Assembly: GCF_002079055.1 (NCBI RefSeq)
Contig: NC_047501.1
Coordinates: forward strand, 186,001 to 250,000
Origin: Saccharomyces paradoxus
Lineage: Eukaryota; Ascomycota; Saccharomycetes; Saccharomycetales; Saccharomycetaceae
Direction: 5' to 3'
DNA: 64,000 nucleotides
Below, in pieces: positions 31,652 through 40,446 of the stretch. The notes below the pieces were generated by a model that was not told the origin of the DNA, did no database searches, and was given only the letters and a program-made list of their open reading frames with translations. Numbering within the stretch: position 1 is the stretch's first letter; every line of letters starts with the position of its first letter. Made by a program: the position numbers and the translations under genes.

Positions 31652-32974
31652 TCAGTAAGTTTCTGGCCTAAGATGAAGGTCGTGCTTATTGTTCAATTGA
31701 ATCGGTTCAGTAGTTGATTTACTGATGGAATCGTTGTCAGTGCTGGGAGAGTTATTAGATGTGGATACATTATGAGCCCTGGCTGTTTTCGATTTCGAAT
31801 TATTTGTTTTTTGAGGATTCCGAGCTATAACTTTGGGTTTGGTTGTATTCGTATAGCTGCGAGAATCATTCTTCTCATCACTCGGATTTCTCCTGTAATT
31901 AGGTTTACTGTTTCTCGATCCCTGTTGTTCTTCATAAATAGCATGGATATCTAAGAACAGTTCAGCGACTGTCATATTTAGATGTCGATGACGTGTGTAG
32001 CGTAAAAATTTATATTCGCCAGATAGACCTCTCATAATTAATTGGCATGCGACCTTGTTATTGATATGAATGCCATTATTATTTAGTCTGTCGATAATGT
32101 TTGTGACTTTTGTTTCAAATGCATCTGCAGGTGTACTGCCATTATATTGCAAATTTGCCAGGGTCACAATGTCATTTGCCTCTTGGGTATCAGATTGCGT
32201 TTTTTCAATACTTTTGGAAAGAATTTTCATGATATCCGTATAATCAACAGATAGGATGTCTTTGACCCAGATAGGTAGGAATTGAGAGGGAGCAAATATT
32301 TGAAAAGTGTTATACAAGAAGGTGAGTTCATCATCAGTGATCTGACGTACGGGTTTTCCGTTTACTGTCGGAATAATATCACCGAGATTCGAGTTTTGTA
32401 AAAATTTGATGTATGTTTTAACCCAATTTAGAAAGTCATTAGGTGAGGTTAACATTGGTGGTGGTCTGACATATTTTTTAGTGGATGTCATATCAGAGTC
32501 CGCTGAGGATGAATCAGTAAATGTATTACCTGACTCAGGTGATGGGGTGCTCAGAGGCGTTCCAACTGATGGTGGATACTGCGGAAACTGTGATTGTGGC
32601 CCAGGTGGAAAGTACATAGGCGACATTTGATAAGGTGTATACGGAATCATAGATGGGTGTCCGTAAAATGACCAACCAGATGGATTGGCTTGGTTTTGGG
32701 TCATCATGCACTGCTGTGGGTACGGCCCATTCTGTGGTGAATGTGACTGAGCAGTTTGAGGAGAGGCATGATGGGGGTTCTCTGGAACAGCTGATGAAGC
32801 AGGTGTTGTTGTCTGTTGAGAGTTAGCCTTAGTGGAAGCCTTATCATATTCTTGAATTTTGGAAGCTGAAACGTCTAACGGATCTTGATTTGTGTGGACT
32901 TCCTTAGAAGTAACCGAAGCACAGGCGCTACCATGAGAATTAAGTGAATAATTAGATAATTGTTGGGATTCCAT
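31652..32974 (-). CDS. Ty1-type Gag reading frame (element fossil)
   Basis: 440 codons, beginning inside the U5 region of the 5' LTR as is usual for this family ([10 protein letters not shown]). It has a Pro/Gln-rich N-terminal part, the capsid core, and a basic C-terminal nucleic-acid-binding region. Most of it agrees with remembered Ty1 Gag rather than Ty2 Gag, with a few differences near the N-terminus. It forms the virus-like particle shell in known elements. Confidence 0.92.
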   Translation of the reverse strand: MESQQLSNYSLNSHGSACASVTSKEVHTNQDPLDVSASKIQEYDKASTKANSQQTTTPASSAVPENPHHASPQTAQSHSPQNGPYPQQCMMTQNQANPSGWSFYGHPSMIPYTPYQMSPMYFPPGPQSQFPQYPPSVGTPLSTPSPESGNTFTDSSSADSDMTSTKKYVRPPPMLTSPNDFLNWVKTYIKFLQNSNLGDIIPTVNGKPVRQITDDELTFLYNTFQIFAPSQFLPIWVKDILSVDYTDIMKILSKSIEKTQSDTQEANDIVTLANLQYNGSTPADAFETKVTNIIDRLNNNGIHINNKVACQLIMRGLSGEYKFLRYTRHRHLNMTVAELFLDIHAIYEEQQGSRNSKPNYRRNPSDEKNDSRSYTNTTKPKVIARNPQKTNNSKSKTARAHNVSTSNNSPSTDNDSISKSTTEPIQLNNKHDLHLRPETY

Positions 32975-33251
32975 TGTTACTAAAGGCTATAATATTAGGT
33001 ATATAGAATATACTAGAAGTTCTCCTCGAGGATATAGGAATCCACAAAAGGGAATCGATAGTTCTACATAGTGTTATTACTTTATCATCTTTCCTTTTAT
33101 ACTTTGTCATTCATTATCCTATTACATTATCAATCCTTGCATTTCAGTTTCCATTAGATTGGATGACTGTTTCTCAATTTTTATGCCATCCTCTTGCACC
33201 GCATGTTATAATATAATATTAAATAGATGATATTAGAATTTCATTCCAACA
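32934..33251 (-). repeat. Right (5') delta-type LTR of the Ty element
   Basis: 318 bases, same ends as the left LTR; holds the element's promoter region and the first codons of gag. The primer-binding sequence GGCGCTACCA (plus-strand view) abuts it on the inner side. Confidence 0.93.
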
Positions 33252-33282
33252 AAATAGATGATTTTAGAATTTGATTCCAACA
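33252..33282 (-). repeat. Short delta LTR end fragment
   Basis: 31 bases nearly repeating the terminal bases of the adjacent LTR (compare 33221-33251), ending GATTCCAACA. It is a remnant of an earlier delta next to tRNA-Asn. Confidence 0.75.
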
Positions 33283-33352
33283 ATCTTCTCGTTGATAAAT
33301 TTAGTAATGCGACGTATGCTATTCTGAAATAAAATACATGTATAAAATACAA

Positions 33353-33426
33353 GACTCCATGGCCAAGTTGGTTAAGGCGTGCGACTGTTAATCGCAAGAT
33401 CGTGAGTTCAACCCTCACTGGGGTCG
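33353..33426 (+). tRNA. tN(GTT): tRNA-Asn(GTT)
   Basis: 74 bases, no intron. The acceptor ends GACTCCA and TGGGGTC pair with the discriminator G. The A-box region is TGGCCAAGTTGG, the anticodon loop is CTGTTAATC with GTT, and the B-box is AGTTCAACCCT. A run of six T at 33428-33433 provides the Pol III terminator. The Ty element and a delta fragment lie just upstream, the usual Ty1 target zone. Confidence 0.98.
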
Positions 33427-33640
33427 CTTTTTTGGAGGACAAATGTTTTTCCTTTTTTTCGGGCCCTTCACACAACGGCATTTTTTTATTTTAAGTCCAC
33501 TATGATTTAGATGAGCTCTCTTTTGGCGTACCACTGCAATAAAGAAATTAATAATCTTCTGCTCTTGGTCTTTAGTTTCCAGAGAACTGATACTCGCGTT
33601 TGCTTTCAAATAAAAATTTTATAATACTTTGGTAGGAAAA

Positions 33641-34864
33641 ATGGGTGATGAATTACACAGCCGTTTACTTCACCAAAGCGATGGCACTAAGGATGCCGTC
33701 CTTTATAAGATAATAGAATCGTTAGTTTGCTCCATATGCCATGATTATATGTTCGTACCGATGATGACACCTTGTGGCCATAATTATTGCTATGGTTGTC
33801 TGAATACCTGGTTTGCCAGCAATACTCAAAAAGAATTGGCCTGTCCACAGTGCAGATCTGATATTACCACTATTCCCGCATTGAATACTACATTACAACA
33901 GTATTTATCATTCATTCTGGACAAGTTAAGTAGCGAAGATGACGAGTCTTTTAAAAAAATTTTAACGACTAAAATCAAAGAGGAAACCGATTACAAGAAT
34001 GACAAGGAAAGGGACACGTTGTTCGACAAGGTATTTAAGAATAGCGCACTGGCAGTGGCCGACGACTCGGATGACGGTATCACACGTTGTAGTAATTGCC
34101 ATTGGGAATTAGATCCAGATGAAGTAGAAGACGGAAATGTTTGTCCTCACTGCAACGCCAGAATAAGGAATTACGCAGGTGGCCGTGACGAATTCGACGA
34201 AGAAGAATACAGTGAAGGAGAGTTGGATGAAATTCGGGAAAGTATGCGTAGGCGTAGAGAGGATCGATTGGCATCTACCGATCCGTTTGCCAGTAGAGAT
34301 GATGTAAGTTCTGAAGAAGATGATAGCAGTGAAGAAGAGCCAATGCGAGAACATATTCCACAAGGCCGTTGGGCCAGGTCACATAACCGTAGCATTGCTG
34401 TCGATGCTGTGGATGATGAAGATGACGAAGAGGAATTAGAGGAAGATGAAGAAGAGATGGATTCTGATTTGAAGGATTTTATAGAGGATGATGAGGATGA
34501 CGAAGATGGAGACGGCAGTAGGAGGAACTTGGTATTGTCTGCATTCAAGAACAGACATGTAGTTATTACTGACGATGAGGAAGAGGAGGAAGAACGGCGG
34601 AATGCTATAGAAGAGGAGGATCATGACAGTGACTTTTATGAGCACAATGATGAAGGGTTTGTAAGTGGTGATAGCCTTGATGAAGGCCGGAAAGAGGTTA
34701 CAGAGGTACAGTCGAGTTCTGATTCAGAAGATCATTCGATTTCATATCCTAGCTCTAACGATGCCAGGGATAATGATGAACATGACGCGGAAGAGTTAGA
34801 TGACCCGCAACCAAAAAGGCAAAAGCGCTTCCGTGTTGTTCTAGGAGACAGTGACGATGAATGA
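33641..34864 (+). CDS. PSH1: Psh1 RING E3 ubiquitin ligase for Cse4
   Basis: 407 residues. E3 ligase that ubiquitinates mislocalised centromeric histone Cse4 in the nucleus. The RING finger spans Cys30 to Cys71 (CSICHDY...CGHNYCYGC...CPQC). A second zinc motif, CSNCHWEL...CPHC, lies near residues 150-175. The C-terminal half is extremely acidic, with long Glu/Asp/Ser runs broken by short basic patches, typical of histone-binding proteins. The ATG at 33641 is used; the open frame upstream reaches only a TTG at 33629. One residue longer than S. cerevisiae Psh1 by memory. Confidence 0.96.
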   Translation: MGDELHSRLLHQSDGTKDAVLYKIIESLVCSICHDYMFVPMMTPCGHNYCYGCLNTWFASNTQKELACPQCRSDITTIPALNTTLQQYLSFILDKLSSEDDESFKKILTTKIKEETDYKNDKERDTLFDKVFKNSALAVADDSDDGITRCSNCHWELDPDEVEDGNVCPHCNARIRNYAGGRDEFDEEEYSEGELDEIRESMRRRREDRLASTDPFASRDDVSSEEDDSSEEEPMREHIPQGRWARSHNRSIAVDAVDDEDDEEELEEDEEEMDSDLKDFIEDDEDDEDGDGSRRNLVLSAFKNRHVVITDDEEEEEERRNAIEEEDHDSDFYEHNDEGFVSGDSLDEGRKEVTEVQSSSDSEDHSISYPSSNDARDNDEHDAEELDDPQPKRQKRFRVVLGDSDDE

Positions 34865-35263
34865 TCTAAATATTTTAATTAGCGAGAGCGGTATATTTAT
34901 GGAACCTTTATGTATATTATTAAAGAACTCCTTTCTGTTCTTATTGCATTAAGATTTTTAAGCGGTATTATAGTCGAATGTGATCAGTAACTGTGTATAA
35001 TATTAGTAGATCAAGAATAATATAAAGCACGATCTATATATGGGTGAATCTTCCTTTTTTTTTTGGACTGTTATTGGTATTTTTTATGCGTTACGTTAAT
35101 CAGCCCAATTATGTGGGGGTTATGCAAGGACTATTTTCCGAGCAGTAAAATTCAAGTGCAAGAGAGAAATAAAGCATTAAAACTGAAGAAAAGTGGCAGC
35201 GAACATAACAAGAAGTAACTACTTCCTAAATTCAATTGCGAGAGGAAGGAAAAAAGAGGGGTA
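34865..35263. other. PSH1-AIM39 intergenic region with a short upstream ORF
   Basis: 399 bases. AT-rich PSH1 3' flank, then a poly-T tract near 35052-35063. An ATG at 35111 opens a 35-codon frame, ending in TAA at 35216-35218, in frame with AIM39 further down. It aligns with the N-terminal extension annotated for S. cerevisiae AIM39. Confidence 0.7.
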
Positions 35264-36298
35264 ATGATACGGTTCACGGTTCTACGTAATACTAAGACAC
35301 CTCTACTTTCTGCGAGAAGTATATGCTTATTTGCCCAGGCGCCCACCGGCAGGCAGATTCGGTGTAATACCTTGAATAAAGCCATTACAACTAAAATACT
35401 TTTATTTACAGCATCAAAAAGACATGTTCATGATGGCAAGCATTTTTTTACGACACCACATCAGCAGCAACAGACGAAGTCGGGGGAAACTGAAGAGGGA
35501 AACCGTCCTAACTTAGAAGAGGACTTGAAAAGCATTGGTCAAGCAATAACACACCAACGAAACAAGCGCCGAAAACAAATATGGTCCGCCATATTCGGAG
35601 GTATATTCGGCGTGATAATAGGATACTCAGTAATCTATAAAGTGGTGTATTTAAAGGAACAAAGTTTCTTACCATTGTTTCCTTCATCCAAGATACGTAA
35701 GCTGAGTGCAAGAGATTTGAAAAGGGTTGACGTAAACCAGGTACAGAAGCTTTCTAAATTACGGGTTTTAGAGATATTATCTGGTCATGAAATGATTAAA
35801 GAACAATACGGAGTGCCGTTACTAGATAAAGACGGAAATTCACCCACGTTAAACGAGTTCAGCATGTGGTGTGAAGACCAAGATCCATGTGTAACTGGTA
35901 TTGTAATGGAACCTGACGATCAAAGAGATAGTTCACACACTTGGTATAGAATACCCTTTGTTTGCAAGTGGAGGATAACACACCGGCCGATAAGCATTCG
36001 GAGGACTATCGACGATTTGCTGAACCGCATTGGTTTAGAAACAGCGGATTTATTTGAGATAATATCGCCCGAGAGGGTATACGGATCGTTCAAGTACGAA
36101 TACCCACTACAAGGGGACTCACATGCATTGCACCTTTGGTTCCACGGTGAAATCGAACTGGACGATGATTCTTTGATTGTATATAATGGAAAATTTCACG
36201 TTGATGTTAAACTGCAAGAAATTGATCTGTTCAGGCGTGAAAAGAACGGGCAATTAGTGCAGTACGTTCTATACAAAAACGATGCCAGCGACAAATGA
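35264..36298 (+). CDS. AIM39: Aim39, mitochondrial membrane protein of unknown role
   Basis: 344 residues. The S. cerevisiae name comes from altered inheritance of mitochondria; molecular function is not known. The N-terminus from this ATG (MIRFTVLRNTKTPLLSARS) is basic and Ser/Arg-rich, a good mitochondrial presequence. A single membrane span, IFGGIFGVIIGYSVIYKVVYL, is at about residues 110-130, and the rest is a conserved soluble domain of unknown fold. The annotated S. cerevisiae protein is 51 residues longer at the N-terminus. Here that stretch contains an in-frame TAA, so this Met is the only workable start for a complete product. Confidence 0.92.
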   Translation: MIRFTVLRNTKTPLLSARSICLFAQAPTGRQIRCNTLNKAITTKILLFTASKRHVHDGKHFFTTPHQQQQTKSGETEEGNRPNLEEDLKSIGQAITHQRNKRRKQIWSAIFGGIFGVIIGYSVIYKVVYLKEQSFLPLFPSSKIRKLSARDLKRVDVNQVQKLSKLRVLEILSGHEMIKEQYGVPLLDKDGNSPTLNEFSMWCEDQDPCVTGIVMEPDDQRDSSHTWYRIPFVCKWRITHRPISIRRTIDDLLNRIGLETADLFEIISPERVYGSFKYEYPLQGDSHALHLWFHGEIELDDDSLIVYNGKFHVDVKLQEIDLFRREKNGQLVQYVLYKNDASDK

Positions 36299-36598
36299 AA
36301 AAAAAATGTAAATATTTTTATCGCAATTATGATTATTATCGTTATTAAACTACTTATTTTCGGTTACGTAGATGAAATAGTGTTATATAAGAATATTTGA
36401 GAAGGTGAAAAACTGATAAATAAATATAATAGAGTGAAAAAATGGAGACGAACTGGAAGGAAAGGAAAAAAAATTAGAAGCACCGAATTTACTACTCTGG
36501 GGCCTACAGATGGAATATCAAAAGGAAAAAAGAAAAGAAATTTTACATTTCAGAAACGTCAATAGGTATTATCATCGTGGCGGTGAGCGGCATCTTTC
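36299..36598. other. AIM39-DDR2 convergent 3' region
   Basis: 300 bases, AT-rich, holding the 3' ends of both genes. Nothing else recognised. Confidence 0.6.
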
Positions 36599-36784
36599 CT
36601 AAATCAAAAAGGCCAAAGCACCACCGACGGCGGCACCGACGACTCCAGCGTTTAACAGTTGGCCATTTTGAGCGTGCAAAGCAGGAGCAGCGTTACTCGT
36701 AGTGTTGGAAGCGTTTTGAGCATTTACGCTAGTAGCGAGGCCGAAGACAGAGACGGCGGAAATCAAAACTTGTGATACTTTCAT
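36599..36784 (-). CDS. DDR2: Ddr2 multistress response protein
   Basis: 61 residues. Small stress-induced protein of unknown mechanism, induced by DNA damage, heat and osmotic stress. Hydrophobic signal-like N-terminus (MKVSQVLISAVSVFGLATSVNA), a short Asn/Thr/Ala-rich middle, and a Gly/Ala-rich hydrophobic C-terminus (GVVGAAVGGALAFLI). This suggests a secreted or membrane-bound product. The frame runs upstream to 36892 from another ATG, but the 61-residue form matches S. cerevisiae and starts after the TATA-like region at 36889-36912. Several AGGGG stress elements lie upstream. Confidence 0.95.
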   Translation of the reverse strand: MKVSQVLISAVSVFGLATSVNAQNASNTTSNAAPALHAQNGQLLNAGVVGAAVGGALAFLI

Positions 36785-36951
36785 GATTAAATTATACGTT
36801 AAATTAGCGTGCTTACTTGAAGGATTATCCAGAATGAAAAAACCTGGAAAAAAAGTAACTGGAGAAAGGAAGCGATGAGTAAGAAAGGGCATTTATATAT
36901 ACGTTTATATAAAAATGTATAATCATACTTGCATGTATGGAATGTCCCATA

Positions 36952-37251
36952 AGGGGTGAGAGGAGACAAAAATGGAAACAGGGGAAAAGAAGAATGAAAA
37001 AAAAGGATTATTTTAGGAGAGAAAGGGGATTAGAAGAACATCGGGCATAAACCTTTCTGCATCATCCTTTATTGATATTTGACAGGTTGCGATTGATGAA
37101 ATATTGATGTTATTAAGGTATTTTCAATAGCCACCGCCCCGTCCCTTGAAACGGCCTCTCGTCGAGACCTTGGCAACTGTGTCTGGGTGTGTGGTATATT
37201 ACATCAGAGGAAGATATAGGTTTGAGCGGCTAAACTCCCTTAGCTGAGGGG
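36952..37251. promoter_or_regulatory. Cluster of AGGGG stress response elements upstream of DDR2
   Basis: STRE cores (AGGGG) are seen at 36952-36956, 36980-36984, 37024-37028 and 37247-37251 in the 683-base gap between the DDR2 start and the SPE2 stop. Msn2/Msn4 bind this core, and DDR2 is a textbook Msn2/4 target, so the cluster is probably functional. A TATA-like AT run lies at 36889-36912. Confidence 0.8.
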
Positions 37252-37467
37252 GGCGGGCTGGCCAGGATATTCAGTGGCCATTTTTCCTTCTCGCAGGTCC
37301 GGCCAATTTGTGCCGGTATTCTCCAGGGAAAAAAAGCATGCGGGGTAATGATATAGATGATATACAAGTGGGTTAAATTACATTACATATTGGAATTGAA
37401 AGCAGGCAAAGAAAGGGTAATAGAGGAGGACTATTCTGTGTAGGCATGTAGGGACATGCGAGACCTC

Positions 37468-38658
37468 TCATATTTTCTTCTGTAATTTGATATAGAAAAG
37501 ATGGTAGTCATCCAAATCATAAACAATTTTGTCTAACTTGGTATATTCGGGCAGTGACTCGTTGATGCTTAATAGTTTTTGGAAGGATTGGTTCTTATAG
37601 TTTTTGGTGAAGAAGGTCATCGAGAACTCTCTTGGTTGAAAAACGTTCAGGATATGTAGAAGAACGTCCAAGTTATCTTGCTTCCCTTGAGAAATGTCAA
37701 AAACGGGTATGTTACTTTCGAAAGAGGCGTAGGACCAACCCTTTTCTGGAGTCACGTGCAGGGTGTAATAATATTTTTCATCGAGAATCATATTGGATGA
37801 GTATCCGCATGGCGTGAATGCAAATGCATCGTGGTGAAATGATAAATTTGAGTCTTGAGCTGAGTTCACGTATATTTCGTCAAGCCTTGTGTTTTTGGTC
37901 ATTTGGTAGCCAAGGTTGTGGCCTTTGTCTTCGTTCGGCTCTACCGGGGCAGTTGTAGATGCTTCAGGGCCGCAAACAAACTTACTAGCACACTCAGGGT
38001 CCAGCTCCGTCATTAGTACTTCGAAAGTTTCGTCGTCGTCCTCGATGTACTCCTTCCCCTGAGGTGTGGGGCGATCCGTCTCAGTGACGTACAGGTTCCA
38101 ATGGTTGCTCTTGTCATTTCTTCCCACGGAATAGCTTTTACCATTGTCGAAAAATTTGTTCAAATAGTCGACTTCGTCAGCCCAGTTTTGATGGATAGCA
38201 GCTTGTTTGCAGGGGAAAAGGAAACATCGTCTAGAATAGAACACTTTGAACGGTTTGTACTTACCCCCTTGCGTTCTCTGGAAAACCCACGACAACTCTT
38301 GCTCAACGATCTGGAAAAGCTTTTCGAGACAGAACAATGTGGTCGTAGTACCACACGTCTTCATCGTCAATTTATGATCGAAGACGAAGAGCGAGGACTC
38401 ACTCAACAAAAAGGCGTCCAGTTCTTTGGTCTTCTTCATAGAAAGAACTTCGCACTTGACTAGTTTCAAAATCTCGATCCATCTGTCCATGGCAATATTT
38501 CTCAACGTCTTTTCAGTGGTGATGGACTTCTTGTGAGGAAAGAACCAGATTTCCAGCAACTTCTCAGGCCCCTCGAACGCATCCGTCGAGTCTAAGGTGG
38601 CTGATAGTTCATGGTCAATGTAGTTGTGGTTAGTCAGTTCTTTGATGGTAACGGTCAT
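37468..38658 (-). CDS. SPE2: Spe2 S-adenosylmethionine decarboxylase proenzyme
   Basis: 396 residues, the usual length. Makes decarboxylated SAM for spermidine and spermine synthesis. The proenzyme cleaves itself between Glu87 and Ser88 within LLSESSLFVF, turning Ser88 into the pyruvoyl cofactor; that sequence is intact. A conserved Cys-containing KTCGTTTTL follows at about 101-109. The start at 38658 gives MTVTIKELTNHNY, agreeing with S. cerevisiae. The gap upstream to GAL11 also contains snR81. Confidence 0.97.
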   Translation of the reverse strand: MTVTIKELTNHNYIDHELSATLDSTDAFEGPEKLLEIWFFPHKKSITTEKTLRNIAMDRWIEILKLVKCEVLSMKKTKELDAFLLSESSLFVFDHKLTMKTCGTTTTLFCLEKLFQIVEQELSWVFQRTQGGKYKPFKVFYSRRCFLFPCKQAAIHQNWADEVDYLNKFFDNGKSYSVGRNDKSNHWNLYVTETDRPTPQGKEYIEDDDETFEVLMTELDPECASKFVCGPEASTTAPVEPNEDKGHNLGYQMTKNTRLDEIYVNSAQDSNLSFHHDAFAFTPCGYSSNMILDEKYYYTLHVTPEKGWSYASFESNIPVFDISQGKQDNLDVLLHILNVFQPREFSMTFFTKNYKNQSFQKLLSINESLPEYTKLDKIVYDLDDYHLFYIKLQKKI

Positions 38659-39940
38659 TGTATGGTCTGCTTATTTGCGTAAGATACTATAAATGAAAAC
38701 GTAAAAAATAAAAAAAAAGCTACAATACAGTAATTGATTAACCTGAAAGAAAAAAAGAAAAAAGAGCTGACGCAAGCAGCGAGCTGTAGCGAATACAATA
38801 TATACACGTATAGATATGCAGAGATGCTTTTAATAACTGACAAAGTTTATTCGATGCCTGAATACCGGAGAAACGTATTTAGATTTTTTTCTTCGAGTGG
38901 AAAAAAAGTGAGGTATTCGACAAGTCAGTCATTATGTACGGAGGTTACAATTCATTGTGGAAGAAAGAAAGAGGGAAGGGAAAAGGAGGCGAAAGATAAA
39001 AGCCTTATTGCCAAACTATTCAGCCTGATTTAGTAGATGTCACTACTGATGGAAGGCTAGCATATCTTTGAAAACTTTCTGTCAGCTATAATCGATTTGA
39101 AATTCTTCTAACCCTAGGAAGGCCGTAATATACATATCCGGGTAGCCGCTCAATAGTTTTATTTTCCTCTTTATTTTTTTCTAATTCGAAGTTTTTTTTC
39201 ACTGACAGTTGGGCTATAAAAGAGCCTTATAGATGAAGAGTCCTAAATTCTTTAATGACGGGGTAGGAAATAGGAAGTTAGCATCAAGTAACCTACGCTA
39301 TTTGCGCAACAGACATGATGGAGTACCCTCATACTGTGGCGCACTCATTTATATAAACTCAGGGACTGCAAAAGAAGTGGCGAGGTAGCCCACATTGAGT
39401 GGAATTACACAAACTTCCTTGCCGCGATACTACGGTCCCCAGAACAATTCTAACAAGCAATTACATATTCCCCCGCTGAACCTGCACAGTCCACGGATGG
39501 TGCAGAAGCTATATGATTCGGGGGAAGACGCTTTTTCACATCTCCTTGCATAATAAAAATAGTAATTAAGTAATAAGGCACAAATAGGTCTCTTGTGGAT
39601 ATTATTAGGCATTACCCTGCAATGTGGCGGCCTCTTTTTCATTTCGAATCGGGCCTTTCACCCCGGCCTCGGTTGCGTCGATCAGAAAATTATTATGGAT
39701 GAGGATGGTGAAGGTACTTTAACCTTTACAGTCAAGATTCCAATAGCCCACCATTCACAAGGACTAGGAATTTGTCACTGGAAACAGCTGGTTCCGCAAA
39801 GAAGTACTTCCACGACATTGCTACATACTTGTGCTGTTATATTTTTATTTGTTAGTTAAACCCATTTTATAAGCGTATCGTTTCGTATAGTGCCGTACTC
39901 AAAGATCAAGGACTAAAACGCTATTTCTTTTATATCTGCT
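38659..39940. other. SPE2-GAL11 divergent intergenic region
   Basis: A 1,282-base gap. It contains the SPE2 promoter, an A-rich purine tract near 38705-38765, the snR81 snoRNA (own entry) with a TATA-like TTTATATAAA at 39348-39357, and the GAL11 promoter after 39550. The small frames inside it are not convincing proteins. Confidence 0.75.
39362..39543 (+). ncRNA. SNR81: H/ACA snoRNA snR81, guide for U2 pseudouridine-42
   Basis: Two-hairpin H/ACA RNA. Hairpin 1: outer stem 39362-39368 with 39433-39439 and upper stem 39377-39385 with 39417-39425. Box H is AGAACA at 39441-39446. Hairpin 2 has the stem 39470-39475 with 39519-39524 and inner stem 39482-39487 with 39500-39505. Box ACA is at 39538-39540 with three bases after it. 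In hairpin 1 the pocket strands AAAAGAA (39370-39376) and GATACTA (39426-39432) complement U2 UUCUUUU and UAGUAUC, leaving U42-G43 unpaired. That is the known snR81 target; 25S position 1052 is the other known one. The true 5' end may lie a few bases upstream. Confidence 0.93.
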
Positions 39941-40409
39941 ATGTCTGCTGCTCCTGTCCAAGACAAAGACACTCTGTCCAATGCCGAGCGTGCTAAGAAC
40001 GTCAACGGTTTGCTTCAGGTGCTCATGGACATTAATACTCTTAACGGAGGGAGCTCCGACACTGCTGATAAGATAAGAATCCATGCCAAAAACTTCGAAG
40101 CTGCTTTGTTCGCTAAAAGCTCTTCAAAGAAAGAATACATGGACAGCATGAACGAAAAAGTTGCTGTCATGCGCAACACGTACAATACCAGGAAAAACGC
40201 CGTTACTGCTGCAGCTGCTAATAACAACATCAGCCCCGTGGAACAGCACCATATTAACAACTTGAAAAATTCTGGCAGCAGTGCCAATAACATGAGCGTC
40301 AATATGAACCTAAACCCTCAGATGTTCTTGAATCAGCAGGCTCAGGCAAGACAACAGGTTGCACAACAATTAAGAAATCAACAGCAACAACAACAACAGC
40401 AGCAGCAGC

Positions 40410-40446
<37 letters not shown>

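Larger units (their letters stand above)
27366..33251 (-). mobile_element. Ty1/Ty2-family LTR retrotransposon, looks whole
   Basis: A Ty1-copia-type element of about 5.9 kb in minus orientation. It has two 318-base LTRs, a tRNA-initiator-Met-type primer site next to the 5' LTR (32924-32933), gag, pol with integrase and reverse transcriptase/RNase H, and a purine tract next to the 3' LTR (27684-27691). It looks whole: no break was noticed in the frames. Gag matches Ty1-type sequence, while parts of pol resemble Ty2, so it is probably a hybrid. The two LTRs differ at about 13 sites (about 4%), and the outer flanks show no matching 5-bp target duplication. Both suggest recombination or moderate age. 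It ends 101 bases upstream of tRNA-Asn. Confidence 0.95.

Noticed and set aside
34171-34548. 125-codon poly-Ser frame opposite PSH1
   Set aside because: Reverse of the Glu/Asp-rich PSH1 tail (GAA/GAT runs read as Ser codons).
39593-39859. 88-codon frame before GAL11
   Set aside because: In the GAL11 promoter, no known counterpart, weak start context.
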